A DNA stretch of 64,000 nucleotides. Source: Halobacterium rubrum (GTDB lineage: Archaea > Halobacteriota > Halobacteria > Halobacteriales > Halobacteriaceae). The position numbers and the translations under genes were made by a program. The notes beneath the pieces were generated by a model that did not search any database, had not been told where the DNA came from, and was given only the letters and a program-made list of their open reading frames with translations. This document shows, one piece after another, positions 51,224 through 59,720 of the stretch (positions are counted from its first letter, which is position 1; each line of letters starts with the position of its first letter). The stretch spans positions 62,001 through 126,000 of the forward strand of contig NZ_JAJQQZ010000004.1 of the NCBI RefSeq assembly GCF_021729015.1, in the 5' to 3' direction.

Positions 51224-52278
51224 CCCAGTCCACCGACTCGGCGCCGCTGTGCGTGCTCGTGGACGTCACCCACCCCGCGCACGTCCACCTGTTCCGGCAC
51301 GCCGTCAACGCCCTCGAGGCCCGGGGTCACGACGTCCACGTCGCCGCCCGCGAGAAGGACGTGACGACCGACCTCCTGGACGCCCTCGGTCACGAGTACG
51401 CCGTCTGCTCGGCGACCCGCGACGGCCCGCTGGCGCTCCCCCGAGAGTGGGTGTGGCGGGAGCTCACGCTGTACCGGTACGCCCGCCGCGTCGACCCGGA
51501 CGTCGTGCTCAGCCACCTGAACCCGGCGGCGGCGCACGTCGCGGCGGCGGTCGGCGCCGAGAGCGTCGTCTTCCACGACACCGAGATCGCGGACGCCGTC
51601 GAGCGGTACACGCTCCCGTTCGTCGACACCGTCTGCACGCCCCTGGAGTTCTCCCGGGACCTACCGGGTGAACACGTCCGTTACGCGGGGTTCCACGAGC
51701 TCGCGTACCTCCACCCGGCGCGCTTCGAGCCCGACCCGGACGCGCTCCGGGAGGCCGGCGTCGACCCCGGCTCGCCCTACTCCGTGGTCCGGCTCGTCTC
51801 GATGGACGCCCACCACGACACCGGCGCCGACGGCTTCCCTCGGGAGGCGGTCCGTCGGCTCGTCGACGGGCTCGCCGACCACGGCGACGTCTACCTCTCC
51901 ACGGAGGGCGCGCTCCCCGCCGAGTTCGCCGACCACGACCTCCCGGTCGACAGCCACGAACTGCTTGACCTGCTGGCGTTCGCTGACTGCTACGTCGGCG
52001 ACTCCGGGACCGTCGCGACGGAAGCCGGCGTGCTCGGCACTCCGGCCGTCCGCTACGACCCGCTGGACGCCGACCTGGGGAACTTCGACGCGCTCGCCGA
52101 CTACGGGCTCGTGGCGTCCACGACGGACCCCGAGGCGGCTGTCGACCGCGCGCTCGAACTCGCCGGGGACCCGAACGCCGGTCGGCGGTGGGCGCGTCGC
52201 CGCCGCGACCTGCTGGCCGACAAGGTCGACGTGACGGCGTTCGTGGTCGCGCTCACCGAGGAGGTGACCACTGCGTGA
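51220..52278 (+). CDS. DUF354 family (GT-B fold) protein
   Basis: The 352-residue protein starts CVLVDVTHPAHVHLFRHAVN and continues with GHDVHVAAREKDVTTDLLDA, DVVLSHLNPAAAHVAAAVGA and FADCYVGDSGTVATEAGVLG. These are DUF354 features: a two-domain fold like UDP-GlcNAc 2-epimerases and GT-B glycosyltransferases. The activity of the family is not established. It sits between two deacetylase-like genes with 4-bp overlaps on both sides, which points to a joint step in glycan modification. Confidence 0.85.
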   Translation: MTQSTDSAPLCVLVDVTHPAHVHLFRHAVNALEARGHDVHVAAREKDVTTDLLDALGHEYAVCSATRDGPLALPREWVWRELTLYRYARRVDPDVVLSHLNPAAAHVAAAVGAESVVFHDTEIADAVERYTLPFVDTVCTPLEFSRDLPGEHVRYAGFHELAYLHPARFEPDPDALREAGVDPGSPYSVVRLVSMDAHHDTGADGFPREAVRRLVDGLADHGDVYLSTEGALPAEFADHDLPVDSHELLDLLAFADCYVGDSGTVATEAGVLGTPAVRYDPLDADLGNFDALADYGLVASTTDPEAAVDRALELAGDPNAGRRWARRRRDLLADKVDVTAFVVALTEEVTTA

Positions 52279-53225
52279 CCGCGACCGACTGGCAGCCCGA
52301 CGGCGACGGCGAGCGCCCGGTTCCCGACGGCCACGAGTTCGCGCTGCTGCTCACCCACGACGTCGACCGCCCCTACAAGACCCACCAGTCGCTGTACTAC
52401 GCGCTGACCGAGCCGGGCCGGCGGCGCCACCACCTCCGAGACCTCCTGCCGGGCCGCAACCCCTACTGGCAGTTCGACCGGGTGCAACGCATCGAGGACA
52501 AGCTCGGCGTCCGGTCGGCGTTCTACGTCCTCGACGAACAGCGCCTCCTCGCCGACCGGCCGCCCCGGGAGTGGCTGTCGATGGACGCGTGGCGGCTGTA
52601 CGCCGGCCGGTACAGCCTCGACGACCCCCGGATTCGTGGCGTCCTCGCCGACCTCCGCGACGGCGGCTGGGAGGTCGGCCTGCACGGCTCCTACGAGTCG
52701 TTCGACGACCGCTCCCGGCTCCGCCGCGAGAAGGCCCACGTCGAGGCCGTACTCGGAGAGTCGGTCCGGGGCGGCCGCCAGCACTACCTGAACCTCGATG
52801 TCCCTGAGACGTGGCGCCACCACCGCGCGCTCGGCCTCGACTACGACGCCAGCCCCGGCTCCAGCAGCGAGGCCGGGTTCCACCACGGCCACGGCGTCCA
52901 CCGGCCCTTCGACGACGAGTTCGTCGTCTTCCCGCTGACGCTCATGGAGACGGCCCTCCCCGACCCCGGCGACGACTACGACGCGGCGTGGGCCGTCTGC
53001 GAGGACCTGCTCGTCGAGGCCCGCGACGAGAGCGCCGTGATGACGGTGCTCTGGCACCCCCGGTACTTCACCGATCGGGACTTCCCCGGGTACGCCGACG
53101 TCTACCGCGACCTCGTCGCGTGGGCGCTCGACGAGGACGCCTGGGTCGGCTCCCCGGCGGCCTTCTACGACGCCGCCGGCCTCGGCGAGCGGCGGGCCGA
53201 GGAGCCCGCCGCCGACCCCCCGTAG
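52275..53225 (+). CDS. Polysaccharide deacetylase-like protein
   Basis: The 316-residue protein (GTG start) has FALLLTHDVDRPYKTHQSLY with the catalytic-type HDVD, VRSAFYVLDEQRLLADRP, WEVGLHGSYESFDDRSRLRR with the metal-site H...S pattern, and a final MTVLWHPRYFTDRDFPGYAD with a C-terminal His motif. It is a fuller CE4 domain than the gene at 50441. Two deacetylases flanking DUF354 suggest successive deacetylation. Its stop is followed by a new promoter box. Confidence 0.82.
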   Translation: MTATDWQPDGDGERPVPDGHEFALLLTHDVDRPYKTHQSLYYALTEPGRRRHHLRDLLPGRNPYWQFDRVQRIEDKLGVRSAFYVLDEQRLLADRPPREWLSMDAWRLYAGRYSLDDPRIRGVLADLRDGGWEVGLHGSYESFDDRSRLRREKAHVEAVLGESVRGGRQHYLNLDVPETWRHHRALGLDYDASPGSSSEAGFHHGHGVHRPFDDEFVVFPLTLMETALPDPGDDYDAAWAVCEDLLVEARDESAVMTVLWHPRYFTDRDFPGYADVYRDLVAWALDEDAWVGSPAAFYDAAGLGERRAEEPAADPP

Positions 53226-53231
53226 TCGGCC

Positions 53232-53240
53232 CATAACGAT
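53232..53240 (+). promoter_or_regulatory. CATAACGAT promoter box
   Basis: It ends 27 nt before the ATG at 53267, the leaderless spacing seen for the other boxes, and supports that start over the GTG at 53261. Confidence 0.55.
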
Positions 53241-53266
53241 GGGGGTGCCACGCCCCTCCAGTGGCA

Positions 53267-54274
53267 ATGGACGTCCGGGAACTCACGCTCGACGAGTGGG
53301 CCGACGCGCTCCCCGATGCGGGGTTCGAACTGTTCCACGCGCCCGAAGCCCTGCGCGTGCTCGACGACCACAGCGCCGGCCAGCTACGGCTGTACGGCGG
53401 CTTCAAGGGCGACCAGCCGGTCGGCCTGTTCCCGGTGTTCGTGCGCGAACAGGCGGTCGGCCGCGCCGTGCTGTCGCCGCCGCCCGGTCGCGGCGTCCCC
53501 AGACTCGGGCCGCTCGTGATGCCCGCGAGCCCGAAACGCCGCAAGCGCGAGAAGGTCAACGGCCGGTTCGCCGAGGCCGTCCTCGACGAGCTCGACGTCG
53601 ACGACTCCCTGACGGTGTTCCGGGCGGTCTGCCCGACGACGTACCCCGACCCCCGCCCGTACGTCTGGTCGGACCTCGACCTCGACACGTCGTTCACGTA
53701 CCACCTCGACGTCGACGGGGACACCGACGCCCTGCTGTCGTCGTTCTCGAAGAGCCTGCGGCGCGAGATCCGGGACGCGAAGGACCTCGACGTGTCCGTG
53801 CGGGTGGACAACGACGAGGGGCCGCGACGGGTGTTCGAGCGCACCCGCGACCGCTACGCCGAACAGGACCGACCGTTCCGGCTGTCGTGGCCGTACGTCG
53901 CCGACCTGACTGACGCGCTCGCCGACGCCGACCGCTGCCGGACGTACGTCGTCGAGGACGCCGACGGCGAGTTCCTCTCCGGGATAATCGTCCCCTACAG
54001 CAACGACGCCGCCCACTACTGGCTCGGCGGCGCGCGCACGGTCCACGACGGCGTCAGCGTCAACAGCCTCCTGCACTGGCGCATCGTCGAGGACATCGCC
54101 GCCGGGGAGCCCCGCGAGTCGGTCGACACCTACGACCTGATGGGCGCGAACACCGAACGCCTCTGTCGGTACAAGGCGAAGTTCGGCGCCGACCTCGTCC
54201 CCTACTACGGCATCGAGTCCGGGGGCGCCGCCACGACGGCGGCGAAGACCGCCTACCGGCTGGTGTCCCGGTAG
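53267..54274 (+). CDS. FemAB/GNAT-type acyl or aminoacyl transferase
   Basis: The 335-residue protein has two GNAT-like halves. The first contains LYGGFKGDQPVGLFPVFVRE and FRAVCPTTYPDPRPYVWSDL. The central SFSKSLRREIRDAKDLDVSV is the FemAB KxxRR-like segment. The second half has FLSGIIVPYSNDAAHYWLGG and YDLMGANTERLCRYKAKFGA. FemAB proteins add amino acids to cell-wall peptides; relatives in bacterial exopolysaccharide clusters act on glycans. In an archaeon without murein, a glycan-bound amino or acyl group is the likely product. The glycosyltransferase start overlaps its last base. Confidence 0.8.
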   Translation: MDVRELTLDEWADALPDAGFELFHAPEALRVLDDHSAGQLRLYGGFKGDQPVGLFPVFVREQAVGRAVLSPPPGRGVPRLGPLVMPASPKRRKREKVNGRFAEAVLDELDVDDSLTVFRAVCPTTYPDPRPYVWSDLDLDTSFTYHLDVDGDTDALLSSFSKSLRREIRDAKDLDVSVRVDNDEGPRRVFERTRDRYAEQDRPFRLSWPYVADLTDALADADRCRTYVVEDADGEFLSGIIVPYSNDAAHYWLGGARTVHDGVSVNSLLHWRIVEDIAAGEPRESVDTYDLMGANTERLCRYKAKFGADLVPYYGIESGGAATTAAKTAYRLVSR

Positions 54275-55236
54275 TGGTGGCCGTGCGCGTCCTCAATCTG
54301 GTGACGACGCCCCGGTCGCGGTTCTTCCGCCAGCAGGTCGCGTCGCTCGGAGAGCGCGGTGTCGAGGAGACCACGCTCGCCGTCCCCGGCCACCACGAGT
54401 ACGGGTCGGAGAACGACGGCCGGAACGCGCTCGACTACGTCAGGTTCCTGCCGGCGGTGCTCCGGTACGCCCACCGGGAGTTCGACCTCGTGCACGCGAA
54501 CTACGGTCTGACGGCGCCCCACGCCGTGCTCCAGTCGACGGTGCCCAGGCTGGGGGGGCTGCCGGTCGTCGTCTCCCTGTGGGGGTCGGACCTCGCGGGC
54601 CGCTACGGCACCGTCTCCCGGCTGGCGTGCCGGTTCGCCGACGAAGTCGTCGTGATGTCGCCGGCGATGGCCACGGACCTCGACCAGCAGTGCCACGTCG
54701 TCCCGCACGGCGTCGACCTGGAGCTGTTCGCGCCCGAGCCGGCCGCGGACGCCCGGGACCGCCTGGGGTGGCGGGCCGACGCCAGCCACGTCCTCTTCCC
54801 GTACCCCGAGGGCCGCGCCGTCAAGGACTACCCCCGCGCCCGCCGCGTCGTCGACCTCGCACAGCGCCGCACGGACGACGACCTCGTCCTGCACTCCGTG
54901 CAGGGGGTCGCCCACGAGGACATGCCGACGTACTACAACGCCGCCGACGCGCTCCTGTTGACCTCCCGCCGAGAGGGCTCCCCGAACGCGGTCAAGGAAG
55001 CCCTCGCCTGCGAACTCCCGGTGGTCGCGACCGACGTCGGCGACGTCCGCGAGCGCCTCGCAGACGTGTCCGCCTGCCGCGTCTCCGACGTCGACACCGA
55101 ACTCGCCGACGGGCTCAACGACGCCGTCACCGTCGGCGCCGCCCCCGACGCCCGCGAGGCCGCCCGCGAGGTCAGCACGGACCGCTGTACGGACCGCTTA
55201 CTGGACGTCTACCGGGCGGTGGTCGACGACGCCTAA
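54274..55236 (+). CDS. Glycosyltransferase, GT4-like
   Basis: The 320-residue cytoplasmic enzyme has the GT-B layout. The N-terminal domain starts VRVLNLVTTPRSRFFRQQVA and includes VHANYGLTAPHAVLQ and VVVSLWGSDLAGR. The hinge VVPHGVDLELFAPEP is followed by the nucleotide-sugar site MPTYYNAADALLLTSRREGS and PNAVKEALACELPVVATDVG, the E-x7-E pattern of family 4. It uses an unknown NDP-sugar. Three in-frame GTG codons lie within the first ten bases; the first overlaps the FemAB stop by one base. Confidence 0.9.
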   Translation: MVAVRVLNLVTTPRSRFFRQQVASLGERGVEETTLAVPGHHEYGSENDGRNALDYVRFLPAVLRYAHREFDLVHANYGLTAPHAVLQSTVPRLGGLPVVVSLWGSDLAGRYGTVSRLACRFADEVVVMSPAMATDLDQQCHVVPHGVDLELFAPEPAADARDRLGWRADASHVLFPYPEGRAVKDYPRARRVVDLAQRRTDDDLVLHSVQGVAHEDMPTYYNAADALLLTSRREGSPNAVKEALACELPVVATDVGDVRERLADVSACRVSDVDTELADGLNDAVTVGAAPDAREAAREVSTDRCTDRLLDVYRAVVDDA

Positions 55237-55272
55237 CGGCGAGCGTGACGCCAGCGGACGCCCTACGCTCCG

Positions 55273-55281
55273 CATAACAAT
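55273..55281 (+). promoter_or_regulatory. CATAACAAT promoter box
   Basis: It lies 53 nt before the ATG at 55334, predicting a leader of about 25 nt that contains GGGGAG as a possible ribosome binding site. A CCTAC half-site at 55262-55266 lies 6 bp upstream. Confidence 0.5.
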
Positions 55282-55333
55282 CCACCAACGCATCGGACTC
55301 CAACCAACCAGCCCAACGGGGAGACAACTGCTC

Positions 55334-57166
55334 ATGGCAACCCTCACACACCGCCTCTCGAAACTCGCGCTCGCCGCCTGCCTGTTCGCGTTCGCTGCCG
55401 GCGTCTGGGTCGCCCACCGGACGCCCGCGACCGGGTACGAACTGTCCATCTACGCCGCCACCCCCACCGCCACCTGGGTCGGCGTCGGCGCCGCGCTCGT
55501 CGTCGGCGGCGTCCTCGCGCTCACCGCGTCCCGCGAGAGCCGCCTCCACGACGCCGCACTCGTGGCCGTCGGGAGCGCCAGCCTCGCCGTGTTCGCGCTC
55601 CCGCTGCTTCGCGGGTACGCCTACCACGGCGGCGGCGACGCCCTCACCCACCTCGGCTGGGCGCGCGAGCTCGCCGACGGCAGCCTCGCGGTCACCGAGC
55701 TGCTGTACCCCGGCGTCCACACGACGAGCGTGATCGTCGCCGACGCCGCCGGCGTCGGCCTCCCGCGAGCGATGCTGTACGTCGTGCTCGTCGCCGCCCC
55801 CGTCGTCTATCTCCTGTTCGTCCCGCTGACCGTGCAGGTCCTCGGCGGCGGCCGGCGCGCGCTCGCCGTCGGGGCCATCGCCGCCGCGATGTTCGTGCCA
55901 GTCAACAACGTCAGCGTCCACCCCGTCGCGCACCCGACCAGTCAGGCCATCCTGCTGTCGGCGTTCGTCTTCTACCTCCTGTTCGCGTACGTCGCCGCTC
56001 CAGCGGCCGAACGCACCGCCTCGAGTCCCGCGCCCTCGGGCAGCCGCTCACGGTTCGGCGCCGTCACCGGCCTCGGTGCTCTGCTGGCGGCCGCAGCGGT
56101 CGCGTTCGTGTTCGTCCACCCCCAGCAGGCCGTCAACCTCGCGTTCGTGTTCGTCGCCGTCGCCGTCCTCCGCGGACTGCTGCGATACTGGACCACCGGC
56201 CCGGCGACACAGCACCGGCCGGTGTACGCCCAGACGGCGGTGCTCGTCGCGGCGCTCGCCGTCTGGGCGCCGCGCTTCGAGCGGGTGGGCGGCGCGACGG
56301 AGGCGACGTTCAGCAGCCTGCTCGCCCGCGGCGCGACCGCCGGCGGGGTGGTCTCCCAGCGCTCGGCGTCACTCACGGAGGTCGGCGGCAGCCTCGGCGA
56401 ACTGTTCGTGAAGCTGTTCCTCCCCGGCGCGGTGCTGTCCGTGCTCACCGCCGGCCTCGTCGGTGTCGTGCTCTACCACCGCTTCCGGGCGCACGACGAC
56501 GCGCTCACCGGCTACGCAGCGGCCAGCATGGTCCCGCTCACCGGGGCGTTCGTCGTGATGTTCGCCGCCGACCTCGGCGACCAGTACTTCCGCTATCTGG
56601 GCTTCCTCATGGTGCCCGTGACCGTGCTCGGTGCTGCCGCCGTCGGCCGGCTGGCCGACCACCTCGACGCCACATCCGGCCGGCACGTCGGCGCCGTCGT
56701 CGCCGTCGTCCTGCTCGTCGGCATGTTGCCGGTCGGCGCGATGGCGGTCCACCCCTCGCCGTACATGTACCAGCCGAACAGCCAGGTCACGGAAAGCGAG
56801 TTCGGCGGGTACGCCGCCACGTTCGAGACCCGCGAGGAGAACGTCCCGTTCACCGGCATCAGGGGCGGCCCGCGGCGCTTCGTCGACTACCACTACGGGA
56901 CCGAGTACACCGACCGCCAGCTCGAGTTCCCGGGTGACCGCGCGAGCATCCCCGAGGGCGTCTTCGCCGCCGGCAACTACACGACCGCCTACGAGGCCGA
57001 CCGGTACATCACGGTCACGCGGGGGGCGTACCTCCGCGAGGTCGTGATGTACGACGGCTTCCGGTATCCGGCGTCCGGCTTCGAGGCCTTCGAGGCGACG
57101 CCCGGCGTGAACCGCGTCCGGTCGAACGGCGGCTACACCCTCTACCGCATCGAGACCGAGGAATGA
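55334..57166 (+). CDS. Polytopic membrane protein, probable GT-C-type transferase or polymerase
   Basis: The 610-residue protein has about twelve helices up to residue 480 and a soluble C-terminal domain of about 130 residues on the outside. The first large loop contains YAYHGGGDALTHLGWARELA, with His and Asp placed like the acidic loop of GT-C enzymes. Further loops carry HPVAHPTSQ and FVHPQQAVNLAF. Its stop overlaps the flippase start by 4 bp. It may polymerise or transfer lipid-linked sugars on the outer face, but the family is not identified. Confidence 0.7.
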   Translation: MATLTHRLSKLALAACLFAFAAGVWVAHRTPATGYELSIYAATPTATWVGVGAALVVGGVLALTASRESRLHDAALVAVGSASLAVFALPLLRGYAYHGGGDALTHLGWARELADGSLAVTELLYPGVHTTSVIVADAAGVGLPRAMLYVVLVAAPVVYLLFVPLTVQVLGGGRRALAVGAIAAAMFVPVNNVSVHPVAHPTSQAILLSAFVFYLLFAYVAAPAAERTASSPAPSGSRSRFGAVTGLGALLAAAAVAFVFVHPQQAVNLAFVFVAVAVLRGLLRYWTTGPATQHRPVYAQTAVLVAALAVWAPRFERVGGATEATFSSLLARGATAGGVVSQRSASLTEVGGSLGELFVKLFLPGAVLSVLTAGLVGVVLYHRFRAHDDALTGYAAASMVPLTGAFVVMFAADLGDQYFRYLGFLMVPVTVLGAAAVGRLADHLDATSGRHVGAVVAVVLLVGMLPVGAMAVHPSPYMYQPNSQVTESEFGGYAATFETREENVPFTGIRGGPRRFVDYHYGTEYTDRQLEFPGDRASIPEGVFAAGNYTTAYEADRYITVTRGAYLREVVMYDGFRYPASGFEAFEATPGVNRVRSNGGYTLYRIETEE

Positions 57167-58632
57167 CGCTCGCCGACCGCCTCGCCAGCGGCACGAAAGC
57201 CGTCTTCGGCGGGAACCTCGTCGGGATGGTCTCGCAGGCGGCGCTCGTGCTCGTGCTCACCCGGGTGTTCCTGACGCCCGACGAGTACGGCGAGCTGAAC
57301 TTCGCGCTGTCGGCGTTCGGCGTCGTCGTCATCCTCGCGACGCTCGGCCTCCCGAAGTCCGCCGCCCGCTACGTCACCGAGTTCGCCGAACGCGACCCCG
57401 GACAGGTCCCCCACGTCGTCCGCGCGTCGGTCGGCTACCTCTGCGCGCTAGTCGCGGTCGTGGCCGGAGCCACGCTGCTGTTCGGTGGCCCCCTCGCGCG
57501 GTTCGTCGGGACGCCGTCGCTGGTTCCGTTCGTCGGGCTCGGCTCGGCCTGGGTCGCCGCCCGCGCGTTCACGTCGTACTTCGGCGCGCTCTTCCAGGGG
57601 TTCAACCGGGTGCAGTGGAGCGCCAAACTCCGCGTTGTCACCCGGCTCGGCCAGTTGCTGTTCGTCGTCGCGTTCGTCGCGCTCGGGTTCGGCGTCGCCG
57701 GCGCGCTCGCGGGCTACGTCGCCGGCCTCGCGGTCGCTGCCGTCGTCGGCGGCGTCGTCGCCTACACGAAGTTCTACCGGGCGTACGAGCCCGCCGCCGA
57801 GCGCGCTGAGGGGCTCTCTCGCCGGCTGCTCGAGTACAGCGTCCCCCTCACGGCGACCCGGGGTGCGAACGTCCTCGACAAGAAAGTCGACACCATCATC
57901 GTCGGCGTGTTCACCGGGATGGCGGGCGTCGGCTTCTACACCGTCGCCAAACAGGTGTCGAACTTCGCGTCGATGCCCGCCGCCTCATTCGGCTTCACGC
58001 TCTCGCCGGCGCTCGGCGAGCAGGCCAACCGGGAGAACGGCGAGCGCGCCGCCCGCCTCTACGAGCAGTCGCTGTCGTACGTCCTGCTGGCGTACGTCCC
58101 GGCCGCCGTCGGCCTCGTGCTCGTCGCCGACCCGATGGTCCGCTACGTCTTCGGGAGCGACTACCTCGGCGCCGTCCCCGTCGTCCAGGTGTTCGCCGGG
58201 TTCGTGCTCGTCAACGCCGTCAACAAGATCACGACCGACGCCCTCGACTACCTCGGGCGGGCACGGGAGCGAGCCGTCGTGAAGGGCGCCAGCGCCGTCG
58301 CGAACGTCCTCCTGAACCTCCTGCTCGTCCCGCTGTACGGCGCCGTCGGGGCGGCGGTGGCGACGGTCGTGACGTACACGGCGTACACGCTCGCGAACGT
58401 CTACGTCATCCACGACGAACTCGGCCTGCGGGTCGGCCGGGTCGGCCGCCGCATCGGGCTCGCGTGCCTCGTCTCGCTGGGGATGGCGGCGGCCGTCGTG
58501 GTCGTCCTGCCGTACGTCTCCGGCGTCGTCTCGCTGCTGGCGACCGTCGGGCTCGGCGCCGGCATCTGGGGGCTGCTCGCGGTCGCCAGCGGCGCGGTCG
58601 ACCCGGCCGCAGTGCGGCGGTTCGTCGCGTAG
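57163..58632 (+). CDS. Oligosaccharide flippase (Wzx-type, MOP superfamily)
   Basis: The 489-residue protein has fourteen predicted helices. Typical segments are KAVFGGNLVGMVSQAALVLV at the start, TPDEYGELNFALSAFGVVVI, and DKKVDTIIVGVFTGMAGVGF near 245. ALGEQANRENGERAARLYEQ and IHDELGLRVGRVGRR also fit Wzx/RfbX exporters. It should flip lipid-linked oligosaccharide across the membrane before final assembly. It is coupled to the upstream membrane gene (ATGA). Confidence 0.9.
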   Translation: MTLADRLASGTKAVFGGNLVGMVSQAALVLVLTRVFLTPDEYGELNFALSAFGVVVILATLGLPKSAARYVTEFAERDPGQVPHVVRASVGYLCALVAVVAGATLLFGGPLARFVGTPSLVPFVGLGSAWVAARAFTSYFGALFQGFNRVQWSAKLRVVTRLGQLLFVVAFVALGFGVAGALAGYVAGLAVAAVVGGVVAYTKFYRAYEPAAERAEGLSRRLLEYSVPLTATRGANVLDKKVDTIIVGVFTGMAGVGFYTVAKQVSNFASMPAASFGFTLSPALGEQANRENGERAARLYEQSLSYVLLAYVPAAVGLVLVADPMVRYVFGSDYLGAVPVVQVFAGFVLVNAVNKITTDALDYLGRARERAVVKGASAVANVLLNLLLVPLYGAVGAAVATVVTYTAYTLANVYVIHDELGLRVGRVGRRIGLACLVSLGMAAAVVVVLPYVSGVVSLLATVGLGAGIWGLLAVASGAVDPAAVRRFVA

Positions 58633-58638
58633 CCGGAC

Positions 58639-58647
58639 CATAACAAT
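58639..58647 (+). promoter_or_regulatory. CATAACAAT promoter box of the epimerase gene
   Basis: It ends 26 nt before the ATG at 58673, as in the other leaderless cases, and lies in the short gap after the flippase gene. Confidence 0.55.
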
Positions 58648-58672
58648 TCCCGCGCTCGCCGACGCAGTTGGC

Positions 58673-59647
58673 ATGCCAGCCACGCCACCGGCGACAGCAG
58701 CAGCAGCCGACCGCGCCGACAGACTCGCCGGCCAGACCGCCCTCGTCACCGGCGGCGCCGGGTTCGTCGGGAGCCACCTCGCGGAAGCGCTCCTCGACCT
58801 CGACGCCGACGTCCGCGTGCTCGACGACTTCTCCTCGGGCCGACGCGAGAACGTCCCCGCCGGCGCCGACGTCGTCGAGGGCGACGTCCGCGACGCGGAG
58901 ACCGTCCGGTCGGCGGTCCGGGGCTGCGACGTCGTCTTCCACCAGGCGGGCCTCGTCTCCGTGCCGGCGTCCGTCGAGGACCCACTGGCCAGTCAGGCCG
59001 CCAACGTCACCGGCACCCTCCACGTCCTCGAAGCCGCCCGGGACGCCGACGCCCGCGTCGTCGTCGCGTCCAGCGTCGCCATCTACGGCAACCCCGACGA
59101 GACGCCCGTCTCGGAGGGCGACCCGAAGGACCCCCAGTCGCCGTACGGCGTCGACAAGCTCGCCATCGACGCCTACACGCGGCGCTACCACGACCTCTAC
59201 GGGCTCGAGACGGTCGCGCTGCGGTACTTCAACGTCTACGGCCCCCGGCAGCGCGCCGGCGACTACAGCGGCGTCGTCTCCACGTTCCTCGAGCAGGCGG
59301 GCTCCGGCCAGCCGCTGACCGTCCACGGGGACGGCACCCAGACGCGGGACTTCGTCCACGTCTCGGACGTCGTCGACGCCAACCTCGCCGCCGCCACGAC
59401 CGACGCCGCCGGTCGGGCGTACAACATCGGCACCGGCGACAGCGTCGAAATCCGCGAGCTCGCAGACCTGATTCGGACCGTCAGCGGCACCGACGCGGGC
59501 GTCGTCCACACCGACGCCCGCCCCGGCGACGTCGAGCGCAGCGAAGCCGACGCCGCCCGTGCCCGGCGGGAGCTCGGCTGGGAGGCCACTGTCAGCCTCG
59601 CCGACGGCCTCCGGGACCTCGCTGAGAACGCCGTTCGTGCGCGGTGA
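58673..59647 (+). CDS. NAD-dependent sugar epimerase/dehydratase (GalE/WbpP type)
   Basis: The 324-residue short-chain dehydrogenase-type enzyme has the NAD site LVTGGAGFVGSHL (GGAGFVGS 27-34), DDFSSGRREN, the active Ser in VVASSVAIYG and the YxxxK pair Tyr157/Lys161 in SPYGVDKLAIDAY. RYFNVYGPRQ and DFVHVSDVVDANLAA are the usual UDP-sugar epimerase segments. A 20-residue Ala-rich N-terminal extension precedes the fold. It probably epimerises C4 of a UDP-hexose, UDP-HexNAc or uronic acid for the glycan made here. Confidence 0.9.
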   Translation: MPATPPATAAAADRADRLAGQTALVTGGAGFVGSHLAEALLDLDADVRVLDDFSSGRRENVPAGADVVEGDVRDAETVRSAVRGCDVVFHQAGLVSVPASVEDPLASQAANVTGTLHVLEAARDADARVVVASSVAIYGNPDETPVSEGDPKDPQSPYGVDKLAIDAYTRRYHDLYGLETVALRYFNVYGPRQRAGDYSGVVSTFLEQAGSGQPLTVHGDGTQTRDFVHVSDVVDANLAAATTDAAGRAYNIGTGDSVEIRELADLIRTVSGTDAGVVHTDARPGDVERSEADAARARRELGWEATVSLADGLRDLAENAVRAR

Positions 59648-59683
59648 CTGCCGGGGGTAGCGCCCGCTTACCCGGCTTTCGCT

Positions 59684-59701
59684 GTGGCTACTGATAGCCA
59701 C
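59684..59701. promoter_or_regulatory. Perfect inverted repeat upstream of the ATP-grasp gene
   Basis: GTGGCTA (59684-59690), a 4-nt spacer and TAGCCAC (59695-59701) lie 20 bp before the ATG at 59721. No CATAACAAT box is present here. It may be an operator, or an RNA hairpin between the epimerase and ATP-grasp genes. Confidence 0.45.
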
Positions 59702-59720
59702 TCGGTCGCTATGGCGGAGC

